A DNA stretch of 64,000 bases, from the NCBI GenBank assembly GCA_036925085.1, contig JAUPFP010000002.1, forward strand, positions 314,001 through 378,000, given 5' to 3'. Each line of letters opens with the position of its first letter. The first letter of the stretch is position 1. Shown piece by piece: positions 56,960-64,000 of this stretch. This stretch comes from Brachycybe producta (Eukaryota; Arthropoda; Diplopoda; Playtdesmida; Andrognathidae). Below the pieces are notes generated by a model. The model was not told where the DNA came from. It was given only the letters and a program-made list of their open reading frames with translations, and ran no database searches. Both the position numbers and the translations under genes were made by a program.

Positions 56960-57508
56960 TTTATGGCTAGTTGCTGATCGAAAAGTTTATTTGCGACTTT
57001 AGCGACAGTGTCGAGGTCACCGGGAACGATAGTGAGGATGCGTTGTACATCGGCTGGCAAACGAGAAATCCAAATGTTTCAGAGGACATCATTGCTCAGG
57101 CCATCAGCAAGAGTGCGTAGACATCTAAGGAACTGAGATGGTGTTCGGTCCCAAATTCCACGTTGTGCAGAAGCTGCGTGATGCAGCGATGCTTCGATTG
57201 TGAGAGTCTTTCAATGAGTGCTGCTTTGATGGTGTTATACTTGTCTGTGGCTGGCAGATTGCAGATGATGTCTTGAACTTCTTGGGCTTGACGTCAAGGC
57301 TGGTGAGTCTCTTGATGACATGGCCAAGTTTGGTTTCATCTTTGGTGATGCCAGCGAGGTTGAACTGAAGATCGAGGTTGGCAAACCACAGGCTGGGGTT
57401 GTCGTCCCAAAATGGAGGAGCGTTTAAGAAGACCGCAAATGTTGACTGGACCGGCAAATGCTGAGCTTGAAGAAACTGGTCCGGCGAAGACTGGACCGGC
57501 ATAGACAT
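56960..57508 (-). pseudogene. gag: Gag of the CsRn1-like element
   Basis: The frame 57125-57508 starts MSMPVQSSPDQFLQ and has the hallmark FLNAPPFWDDNPSLWFANLDLQF, then GITKDETKLGHVIKRL. It shifts frame near 57290 and 57125, continuing with MPADVQRILTIVPGDLDTVAKVAN (57060-56990), equivalent to the C-terminal capsid part. It begins only ~33 bp after the 5' LTR, so the leader is unusually short and I see no convincing PBS. Confidence 0.8.
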
Positions 57509-57541
57509 TTCTGGATTATGGGGTGGGGCCTAAGGCTCTGT

Positions 57542-58225
57542 TGTGGTTATTGCACAACTTTTTATTAATAAATTGAATATTCTCAACACGAACACTGCAA
57601 ATTGCATTTGAATAGCTTTATTTATTTGCTGCATCAATTTATTTACTTGCATCGACCATGAGGGCCACCACTAGAGTTGCCAGGGGAATTGTCTAAGGTT
57701 GAAACCTGCAGAACAACACTTAAGCTGGTCCAAATGACCAAGTGTCTGTTTATGATCCAGAGGAACACTGGGGTTCAACGTGACAGTTAGATGACTAGCA
57801 AGACAAACTGTCCACATCGATAGGAGCCGCTGAAGGCACCCCAAATTTGCTGTAAGCGCTGCCTTTGCAATGAACAGGCTGGAAGGATATGGAGGGTTAG
57901 TGACCATTGCTGTAGTGGTGAACGTGGAGGGTTACTGACCATTACTGTAGTGGTGAACGTGGATGCTTTACATATGTAATAATTGGTACATGATAATGAA
58001 TTGCAAAGTACAAGAAATGATACACAACCAGAAAACACATTGTCAAAAACAATCTAAACAAGATAATCATAACGTAGATAAACTATAAGTTAAGACATAA
58101 CAATATTTACACTACGCAACTGCGCACACATTATTATGTGTGCGCAGTTGTAAACATGCATGGTCATGCACCAAGTTACTGAAAATGATTTTGAAAGAAA
58201 AAATGAATAACTGCTGATCACCACA
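57542..58225 (-). repeat. 5' LTR of the CsRn1-like element
   Basis: 684 bp with ACCACA/TGTGGT ends. It is longer than the 3' LTR mainly because of a palindromic insertion at 58117-58150. It keeps the same tandem 34-bp duplication near 57890-57960. No target duplication is evident at the outer ends. Confidence 0.85.
58117..58150. repeat. 14-bp perfect inverted repeat unique to the 5' LTR
   Basis: caactgcgcacaca (58117-58130) and tgtgtgcgcagttg (58137-58150) surround a 6-nt loop. The 3' LTR has only one arm-like sequence here, so the hairpin was added after or during replication. Confidence 0.9.
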
Positions 58226-58234
58226 ATACAAATG

Positions 58235-58490
58235 GGTGTGAGACGTTTGCCCAAAAGGCACTTGTCCTAAATCATTTGTCTTAAAGGAACATTTGCCCTT
58301 AAACCATTTGCAATAAAGAGACATTTACCATAAAACCACTTGCCCTAAAAAGACATTTGTCCTAATCATTAGTGTAAATTCACGTCAATTGGCGTTTTTT
58401 GTACACCGCAGGTGCGCGAAACGCTAAACCGTATAAAAGAGAACAAAGAAGTGATTTTAGGGCAAATGTCTTTTTAGGCGGTGTCGGCTT
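58235..58490. repeat. Short degenerate repeat cluster with inverted end
   Basis: Words of the type acatttgccctaaa recur roughly every 17-22 bp from 58240 to 58370. The segment ending near 58482 reads ttagggcaaatgtcttttta, the reverse complement of the cluster motif. Confidence 0.6.
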
Positions 58491-58499
58491 AACAGGTTA

Positions 58500-58670
58500 A
58501 GCAAAGGATGCGCCGCATCGGCGTGCCCCTGTGAGGGGTTGCTGGGCGTCGCCTGTGATTTGGTTATATCTTAAGAAGTTACATCACAATGCAAATAGCA
58601 CTGGTGTTTCACTGGCATTTGGTATTCTTTTTTCTACTGAGCCCATAGACACAATTCTAGCAAAACTAAG
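58500..58670 (+). repeat. Family E short GC-rich repeat, + copy
   Basis: gcaaaggatgcgccgcatcgg, a cccctgtgagggg hairpin, aagaagttacatcacaa, gcaaatagcact and cccatagacacaatt match the minus copy at 23040-23220 in order. Confidence 0.65.
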
Positions 58671-58728
58671 AGGTAGTTTTAGTTTGCAGGTGTTCCTCCA
58701 AGTAGCATTGTGGAGGAATGATGTCACC

Positions 58729-58760
58729 CCACCTGAGTATATAAGTCTATACTCAGGTGG
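58729..58760. promoter_or_regulatory. 13-bp inverted repeat containing a TATA-like core
   Basis: ccacctgagtata (58729-58741) and tatactcaggtgg (58748-58760) flank taagtc, so gtatataag sits at the tip of the stem. No gene or LTR boundary was identified around it. Confidence 0.5.
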
Positions 58761-59100
58761 TCTCTGGGCACTTGTTTGGACCCTGGAAGTCTTGTCAGCC
58801 AAAGGCTCTGCTCCATCTTCATGTAGTCTTTGTTTTTTTTTTTGGTTTTTAGTTTTATGGATTTCCAAGTTGGCACTTCATGGCCATCCTGGCAGCCATA
58901 ATTTTTATTGTGTAAAGTTTGGTTTTATTGCTTTATTCTACTGTGTCTCCACTATTATTTTGGGCCTCAACTTGGGGCGTTATTGTTGTTGTTAGTGAGA
59001 ACCGTATTTCGCACTATCCAAATCCCCTGGGATGGTTTCGTCCAGTCTTCATCATTCGCAAGGGACACCTGTATTTCATCGATTGTTGCCACAAAAATTC
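58761..59100. other. Non-coding spacer
   Basis: Overlapping ORFs in several frames (58531-59271) show no domain and no consistent frame. Nothing further seen. Confidence 0.4.
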
Positions 59101-59740
59101 TATGGTGCCACTCAATGTGTGACTCCATGCAAACCTCCCTGTTGCCCAAAAAGTTCAACACCAAACATTCTGTGTTTTGTTTTCACCCGGACCAGGAGTT
59201 GGGTAAGCATTGGAGGTGCTGCCACTTGTGTGGCGAATTCTTTTAATAACCTAAGTGGAGTTTCATCTTGACCTGATGACTTGTTGACAACCAGATTGCA
59301 AATAAGCATGTCATTGGGGTGTAATACTATTTTTGGCATACTTGCTTGTGAAAATGCTAGTGTTGAATATCATTGTCTTCATCCTTGTGAAAGAAACTTT
59401 GCAAATCTTCATTAAATTTGTTCGTGGCACAATCACCATTAGATGTTTTTTAAAAATATGGTGTTTGTATTTTTGTTAAGACTTGACTTACTTATAAAAT
59501 TGCTTGGGGATTTTTTGAAGGAGGCTTTTTATCTGAGATCATAAAGAATTGAGTTCCACCCAATGTTTACATTGTCATCATTTTTTATTTTGGAAGGAAT
59601 TTGTTGCTGATTGGGAAGGGCATGGTGTATCTCAGTTGTGTACTAAACTGGATCTGAAGTTAATTTAATAGTTTTGAAAGGAACAAGATTTTTGGTTCTT
59701 TGTGCAATGGCGTTTACAAATAAAGCCAACTGCTGGTCAA
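59101..59740 (-). pseudogene. LINE RT fragment
   Basis: The minus-strand frame 59112-59339 contains NLVVNKSSGQDETPLRLLKEFA, matching the start of LINE RT domains (N-KSSGPDEIP type). The adjoining 59340-59740 resembles, in decayed form, the region between endonuclease and RT in the 36-39.8-kb LINE. Heavily decayed and 5'/3' incomplete. Confidence 0.55.
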
Positions 59741-59749
59741 CATTATTAG

Positions 59750-60104
59750 ACTAGTGGGGTAACCCGTCATAAATGACGGGAGCAAAATTCACAGGCAATT
59801 GTGCGCATGCGCGTCGTTTTTTTCTTTTTTTTTACTCCTTTCATTTCAATTTCAGTCACCCCCTCCCACTTTTTTCTTTCTCTCCCCCTTCTACACTTTC
59901 CAAACTTTTCCCCTCACCCCTCCCACTTTTCTCTCTCTCTCTCTTTCTCCCCTTCTACACTTTCCAAAAAAAGAGTTCAACATATAGTTGACCTTGAGAA
60001 AAAAAAAGGTTCAGTTATTCAAATTTATATAAATTCCGACATGCTTCAATGGTTTTTGTTACTCCACACACACACACATACACAGACCTGGGATATTATA
60101 TATA
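59750..60104 (+). repeat. MITE-like family M, copy in tandem (first)
   Basis: actagtggggtaacccgtcataaatgacgg start, CT-rich middle, CA-rich stretch and gacctgggatattatatata end. It is followed directly by the next copy. Confidence 0.85.
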
Positions 60105-60510
60105 ACTAGTGGGGTAACCCGTTATAAATGACGGGAGCAAAATTCACAGGCAATTTTGCGCATGCACATCATTTTTTCCTTTTTTACTCCTTTCATTTCA
60201 ATTTCAGTTTCCCCCTTCCACTTTTCCGCCCTCCACGTTTTTCTCTCCCCCTACACTTTCTCCTCACCCCTCTCACTTTTCTCTTTCTCCCCCTTCTACA
60301 CTTTCCAACCTTTTCCCCTCACCCCCTCCCACTTTTCTCTCTCTCTCCCCCCCTTCTACACTTTCCAAAGGAAGAGTTCAACATATCGATGACCTTGAGA
60401 AAAAAAAAGGTTCAGTTATTCAAATTTATATAAATTTCGAAGTGCTTCAATGGTTTTTGTTACTCCACACACAAACACAAACACACAGACCTGGGATTTT
60501 ATATATATAT
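60105..60510 (+). repeat. MITE-like family M, copy in tandem (second)
   Basis: Head-to-tail with the preceding copy, same start and end blocks, ending gacctgggattttatatatata. The CT-rich tract is longer. Confidence 0.85.
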
Positions 60511-60668
60511 AATAATAATGTCTCTTTTAGTTCATTTGTGACATATATCTTAAAGTGGTCCTAATTTGCTTTTTTTATGGTGGAACTGGTCAGGCAGGTG
60601 AATACTTTTTCAGTTTAAGTGATGACCTCACGATAAATCATTTTGTGATCAATTAAGTCACCAGCTAT

Positions 60669-61467
60669 TGTGGCAACCTGGTCTGCTCAATTTTTAAATT
60701 TGATTGAGCAGACGAATTTCCCTATGGTGGTCTGCCTGACAGCTACAGTAGGCTGTTGGGACGGACGCCATTTTGGTGCCAGCAGACCTCTCACCATGAA
60801 GTCTATGGGTGAGAGGTCAGAAGTGACCTCTGTCCCCTCCAGGTGGAGTTGCCTGGAGGTTTCCTGTGGCCTAGTCAACCACAGGATCTGGGCAGTTGGT
60901 GGTAGGCTTTGAGACTGGATAGACCTGTGGGTGGAGGTCAAGGTAGACCTCCACTGGCCAGCTTCTGGTTCTTCTTTGTTTGCCTTTTGGCCATTAGGCC
61001 TTTGTGTATATATTTATGGGGGCTTGGCTGGTAGAAGTTTACCAGCCAAGTTGTGTAAATATCATTACTGCCATCATTTTCATCGTAATACGTCGTAAGT
61101 GAATAAATCACTTTATATCATCTTACCTCGTGTGTCTGTGTCTTTTTATTGGGGAAGTACCGCGTGGAAGGGTGGGATTACCGGTTGGGGAGTCACCACC
61201 GTCCTGTTTCCGACTTGTTTCGGCCGGTCTTCGTGTCGGCTCGCGGTAGAACCGGTGTTCTACCGCGATATTCTCGACGTGGCGGCGTGGTATTTCGTCG
61301 TGTCCGTCGGGCGTGGCTCCTGGAGCCGACACAACTCAAGGAGCACCGTGCGGGAGACGGCTACGGGTACGGTCCCGTCCCCGTGAGGAGCCGGTTGAGC
61401 GGTAAGTTTTACGCCGTTTTTGGAGTGAACTTACTCGGGTATTGTGACGGTCCGGCGGGACGTTACA
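60669..61467 (+). repeat. 5' LTR, family A (+ strand copy)
   Basis: 799 bp, TGTGGCAACC to GTTACA. A tatatatttat run is at 61007-61017, and an 11-bp perfect inverted repeat cttggctggta/taccagccaag is at 61023-61050. Confidence 0.95.
61007..61050 (+). promoter_or_regulatory. TATA-like run and hairpin in family A LTR
   Basis: TATA-like sequence at 61007-61017 is followed 6 bp later by a perfect 11-bp stem with a 6-nt loop (61023-61033 / 61040-61050). The hairpin is retained in every family A LTR here that covers it. Confidence 0.55.
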
Positions 61468-61469
61468 AT

Positions 61470-61487
61470 TGGTGGAGGAGCTGGGCG
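61470..61487 (+). other. PBS position, diverged
   Basis: TGGTGGAGGAGCTGGGCG: the first nine bases match the other copies' PBS, and the rest has changed (gcgccgggta elsewhere). Confidence 0.6.
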
Positions 61488-62096
61488 CCTGTACCCCACC
61501 TCTCGCACGGTGATTTACCGTGCATTCGACCGTTAAGTCGGTCGAATCACCGTGCGGTGAGAGTACGTCACTGGGCGTGGACTTTGGTCCGTGGGACAGC
61601 GGCGGAAACCACCGTTTCACCGTTAATTTGCCGTTGTTTACCGTGGGGGACGGACTCTGGTCCGTTGTACCGTCGTTAACGGTAAATTTACCGTCGGTTA
61701 CCGTATTGGTACCGTCGAATTACCGTGGGGCACGGACTACGGTCCGTGGTACAGTGGTTTTCGGTGGTGTACGGTATCGTACCGCAAGTACACCGTGGTG
61801 TACGGACTTCTGTCCGTTGGTCCACGGTAGAAAGTGGTAAAAGGTCTTGTACCGTGAAGTACACCGTGAGAGACGGACTTTTGTCCGTTATACCGCGGTC
61901 GAAACCGGTGAAGTAAACTCTGACCGTACTTTACCGTGGGACACGGACTTTTGTCCGTGATACCGCGGTTTCGCACGGTTCCATCCGTTCGTTACGGTAT
62001 TTGACGGACTTTTGTCCGTGAGATTACCGTTTTCGACGGTGGAAACCCGATATCTGGTGGCTTTGTCCAGATTTTACCGTTCGTTTACGGTGAAAA
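61488..62096 (+). repeat. Leader hairpin array, + strand copy
   Basis: Seven inverted repeats, the first imperfect: 61577, then acggac-4 nt-gtccgt at 61650, 61732, 61802, 61873, 61943 and 62004, each 16 bp. Spacings are 73, 82, 70, 71, 70 and 61 bp, the mirror of the order in the minus copy. Confidence 0.92.
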
Positions 62097-63872
62097 ATGG
62101 AGTCAGCATCAAAAGTACCGACGGGAGGTCGGGAACTTGGTGCAGATGCGGGGTTAGAGTTACGCGGCCGCGTAGTCGACCGTCCCCTTGTGGGGGCGGA
62201 AGGTGGGGATCCTCTGGAAACAGAGGGACCCAGCGGTAGCGTAGACGGGGATCTCCCGGAGGAATGGGTCACGGTGCGGAAACGCCGCCGTGACATCCGT
62301 CCGGGAGAATACCCGTTAGAAGACAGTGAGTCCGAAGGTGATCTCACCGGGGAGGACGAGCAGCCACGGCCGCTTGTCCAAGTTTCCACCGTCGCTCGTC
62401 CGGTTGGACGTGGCGATCTTCCCCGTAGGGATATGGTGGAAATCCCGGACGAGACTGCACGTGAGGGCCGGGCCTTTTTGGCCGGGCTATCCGAGCAGCA
62501 ACTCGTTGAGATTGCTTACGGAATAGATGTCCTTCGGTTGGAAGGACGACTGTCCCGGTCCACGGTTGAGCCGAGGGTGGCACCTCGGTTTTCACTGTCG
62601 CCCGTGCGTGAAGGCGCACGAGGAGAGGAACCATCGGTACTTCCCCGGTTGGTACCTCCGCGGGTAGCACCCAGGCCGTCTCCTCGGGAACTTGGCCGGG
62701 GAGCTCCTGCTGTGCACGGACAGCAGCCGAGGGTTCTGATGATGATCCCCTCGGAAGCTGGGTCCGTGTCTGACGTTTCGGGGAACCAGAGCAGACAACC
62801 TCGCAGGGTTAGCGCCGCTGCTTGGACGCCCGCTCCAGCGGTTCCAGCGGAGGTTCAGGCGTTCGGGTTCTTTAACCCGGTCCACTCTTTTGCTCGTTAC
62901 GATGGCAGAGAGGACTTGACGCCTTTTCTCCGCAAGTTCGAAGCAAAAGCCCGAGCTCAGCGCTGGACGGACGAATCCCGATGCAGTTTCTTTACGTTTC
63001 TGCTGGACGGTCCGGCGGAGGAGTATTACGCCACGTTGGTGGAAACTCTTCCAGACCTGACCTGGACTGAGCTGAAGGATGCTATGCGTAGCCGCTTCAG
63101 CACAAGCAACCAGGCTCGCCTCTGTTTCGGTGAATTCGAGTCCATGAAACAGGGGGCTACCGAGTCTGTACAGGCATTCTACTGGCGGTTCTTGGAACTG
63201 TCCGACCAAGTGTCTCCGGGCGAAGACGAGAGCTGTCAGCTCATTCGCTTCAAATGGAAACTCCAGACGGCCATCACTGATCAGTTGATCGGTTGCAAAG
63301 CCGGTACGGTGGAGGCATATGCCCGAAAGGCACGGCTGGTAGAGGCCGATTTGCTTCTTGTAGGTAAATTACCTACCCGTACAAGAGGGGTTCCTCAGGA
63401 CAGGGCTAACGCTCTGTCCTCCGGAACCACGGCTAGCTCCGGGAGCTCTGCCAAGGCTTCATCTTCGAGCCAAACGGGTGCGAAGGCTGCTGCACCGTCC
63501 AAGTCGGACAAAGCAGGGGCCAAGACCGGAGGCAAGAAGAAGAAGCAGGCAGGCTCTGGCGGAGGACAGCTGGCAGCAACGCCTCGAAGTGCGGACCGTA
63601 CAGGAGATTCACTCCGGCGACTAGGTCCTTGTTTCGGGTGTAACCAGATGGGTCACCTGAGGAAGGATTGTCCGAAGGCTGCGGCCAAAGGGCAAGTTGC
63701 TAGAGTAGTGCCTGACGAAAGTCAGAGCCTCCAGCCAACCGCTGGCGTTGCGCCAGTTTGGCTGGAGGGTCGGAAGTACCTGGCCACCGTTCACGATGGC
63801 CAGTTCTACTATCGACTCGTGGAGGACGAGGAGAGAAACTCGTTAAACCTCCGCCGGTCGCCACCGAACTGA
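62097..63872 (+). CDS. gag: Family A Gag, 591 aa (second copy)
   Basis: A complete frame from ATG 62097 (MESASKVPTGG) to TGA 63870-63872, collinear with the minus-strand copy without indels and about 94% identical. The same capsid-like region and a complete CCHC knuckle CFGCNQMGHLRKDC (residues ~512-525) are present. Differences cluster in residues 40-80 and 195-240, outside the capsid core. That pattern is consistent with selection on capsid and zinc knuckle, though I have not tested it. Confidence 0.95.
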   Translation: MESASKVPTGGRELGADAGLELRGRVVDRPLVGAEGGDPLETEGPSGSVDGDLPEEWVTVRKRRRDIRPGEYPLEDSESEGDLTGEDEQPRPLVQVSTVARPVGRGDLPRRDMVEIPDETAREGRAFLAGLSEQQLVEIAYGIDVLRLEGRLSRSTVEPRVAPRFSLSPVREGARGEEPSVLPRLVPPRVAPRPSPRELGRGAPAVHGQQPRVLMMIPSEAGSVSDVSGNQSRQPRRVSAAAWTPAPAVPAEVQAFGFFNPVHSFARYDGREDLTPFLRKFEAKARAQRWTDESRCSFFTFLLDGPAEEYYATLVETLPDLTWTELKDAMRSRFSTSNQARLCFGEFESMKQGATESVQAFYWRFLELSDQVSPGEDESCQLIRFKWKLQTAITDQLIGCKAGTVEAYARKARLVEADLLLVGKLPTRTRGVPQDRANALSSGTTASSGSSAKASSSSQTGAKAAAPSKSDKAGAKTGGKKKKQAGSGGGQLAATPRSADRTGDSLRRLGPCFGCNQMGHLRKDCPKAAAKGQVARVVPDESQSLQPTAGVAPVWLEGRKYLATVHDGQFYYRLVEDEERNSLNLRRSPPN

Positions 63873-63887
63873 GTGGTGTGCGAACGG
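63842..63887 (+). promoter_or_regulatory. Candidate -1 frameshift signal, + strand copy
   Basis: GTTAAAC at 63842-63848 (gag frame G TTA AAC), 5-nt spacer, ccggtcgc 63854-63861 and gcgaacgg 63880-63887. The outer stem has one mismatch relative to the minus copy; the inner cacc/ggtg pairs are kept. The gag stop is in the loop. Confidence 0.7.
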
Positions 63888-64000
63888 TAAAGCTTCAAAG
63901 CTCAGGTGCCTGTCACGGCCTGAGCTCTGAACGAGGGACGTACCTCCGGACGGTCTCCAAATATGTGGATGTCCTGCGGAAGGCAGGGGTGCCTCTGGCG
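63846..64000 (+). CDS. pol: Family A pol, 5' end
   Basis: Open in the -1 frame from the heptamer to the window end. It encodes the same N-terminal pre-protease segment as the minus copy (GLSSERGTYLR, SKYVDVLRKAGVPL near the end). Truncated by the window. Confidence 0.85.

Larger units (their letters stand above)
43991..58225 (-). mobile_element. CsRn1-lineage Ty3/gypsy element, interrupted twice by family A
   Basis: LTRs are at 57542-58225 (5') and 43991-44649 (3'). Gag, protease, RT, RNase H, integrase and a GPY/F tail are read in order on the minus strand. A full family A element (48252-56560) separates protease from RT, and a family A solo LTR (46196-46994) splits RNase H. The lineage call rests on characteristic blocks: a gag with PPFWDDNPSLWFANLDLQF, a protease ending GADFLSHYGLL, an RT with MTFGLCNAAQTFQCFI and YIDD, and a tail with SIDRLKPA. 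The open frames carry stops and shifts, so the element is inactive. Confidence 0.85.
60669..64000 (+). mobile_element. Family A element, 5' half (runs off the window)
   Basis: 5' LTR 60669-61467, PBS-like site, hairpin leader, intact 591-aa gag, frameshift signal and the start of pol, continuing past 64000. The pol start matches the near-intact copy closely, so the element may be complete beyond the window. The four bases before the LTR are ctat; the other side is not visible. Confidence 0.92.

Noticed and set aside
59799-60433. Ser/Pro/Phe-rich ORFs
   Set aside because: Translations of CT-rich tracts in family M repeats.
63899-63926. Perfect 8-bp hairpin agctcagg/cctgagct as the frameshift stimulator
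   Set aside because: It is 50 nt downstream of the heptamer; the stem starting 5 nt after the heptamer fits better. It may still add to the structure.

Overview
This is animal nuclear DNA made almost entirely of transposable elements. I find no convincing host gene, no rRNA or tRNA gene and no CRISPR array. The AT-rich background, LTR retrotransposons with 4-bp target duplications, CR1/Jockey-type LINEs with an SGNH-esterase ORF1, a CsRn1-lineage element, foldback/MITE repeats and a Mutator-like transposase with SWIM and Ulp1 modules suggest a repeat-rich invertebrate. The species cannot be named from the sequence alone. Family letters used here (A, B2, C, D, E, FB, M) are my own labels.

The dominant component is Ty3/gypsy family A, GC-rich and about 8.3 kb long. 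Its LTRs are about 795-800 bp (TGTGGCAACC...GTTACA). It is present as: a decayed 3' part at 1-2081 (+); a solo LTR at 8797-9576 (-); a decayed and rearranged copy at 15400-22658 (+); a truncated LTR at 24841-25300 (+); a solo LTR at 46196-46994 (+); a nearly intact, recent element at 48252-56560 (-) whose LTRs differ at 3 of 795 positions; and a second copy with intact gag that runs off the window end, 60669-64000 (+). The near-intact copy has all expected parts: tRNA-Ala-like PBS, a leader made of periodic hairpins, a 591-aa gag with a zinc knuckle, a candidate -1 frameshift signal, pol (PR-RT-RH-INT, one nonsense codon) and a PPT.

Region by region. 1-8.1 kb: family A remnant, a decayed envelope-like ORF, a (TAA)n tract, and a family B2 LTR, PBS and gag. 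8.6-15.4 kb: foldback elements, two solo LTRs (A and C), a short repeated hairpin unit and AT-rich low-complexity DNA. 15.4-22.7 kb: rearranged family A copy carrying a 3.4-kb insert with unidentified ORFs. 22.7-28.7 kb: palindromic repeats, local tandem repeats and a dead Mutator-like transposon with a complete-looking Ulp1 protease triad. 28.7-32.4 kb: dead LINE on the + strand. 33.4-34.3 kb: second B2 LTR and PBS. 36.0-39.8 kb: LINE on the - strand. 42.3-43.0 kb: solo LTR D. 44.0-58.2 kb: CsRn1-like element hit twice by family A. 58.2-60.7 kb: small repeats and a LINE scrap. 60.7 kb to end: family A copy with intact gag.

The order of insertion can be read from target duplications and nesting. 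The CsRn1-like element came first; a family A copy then entered its RNase H region and collapsed to a solo LTR; a full family A copy entered between its protease and RT. The A element split by this logic is the youngest dated insertion in the window.
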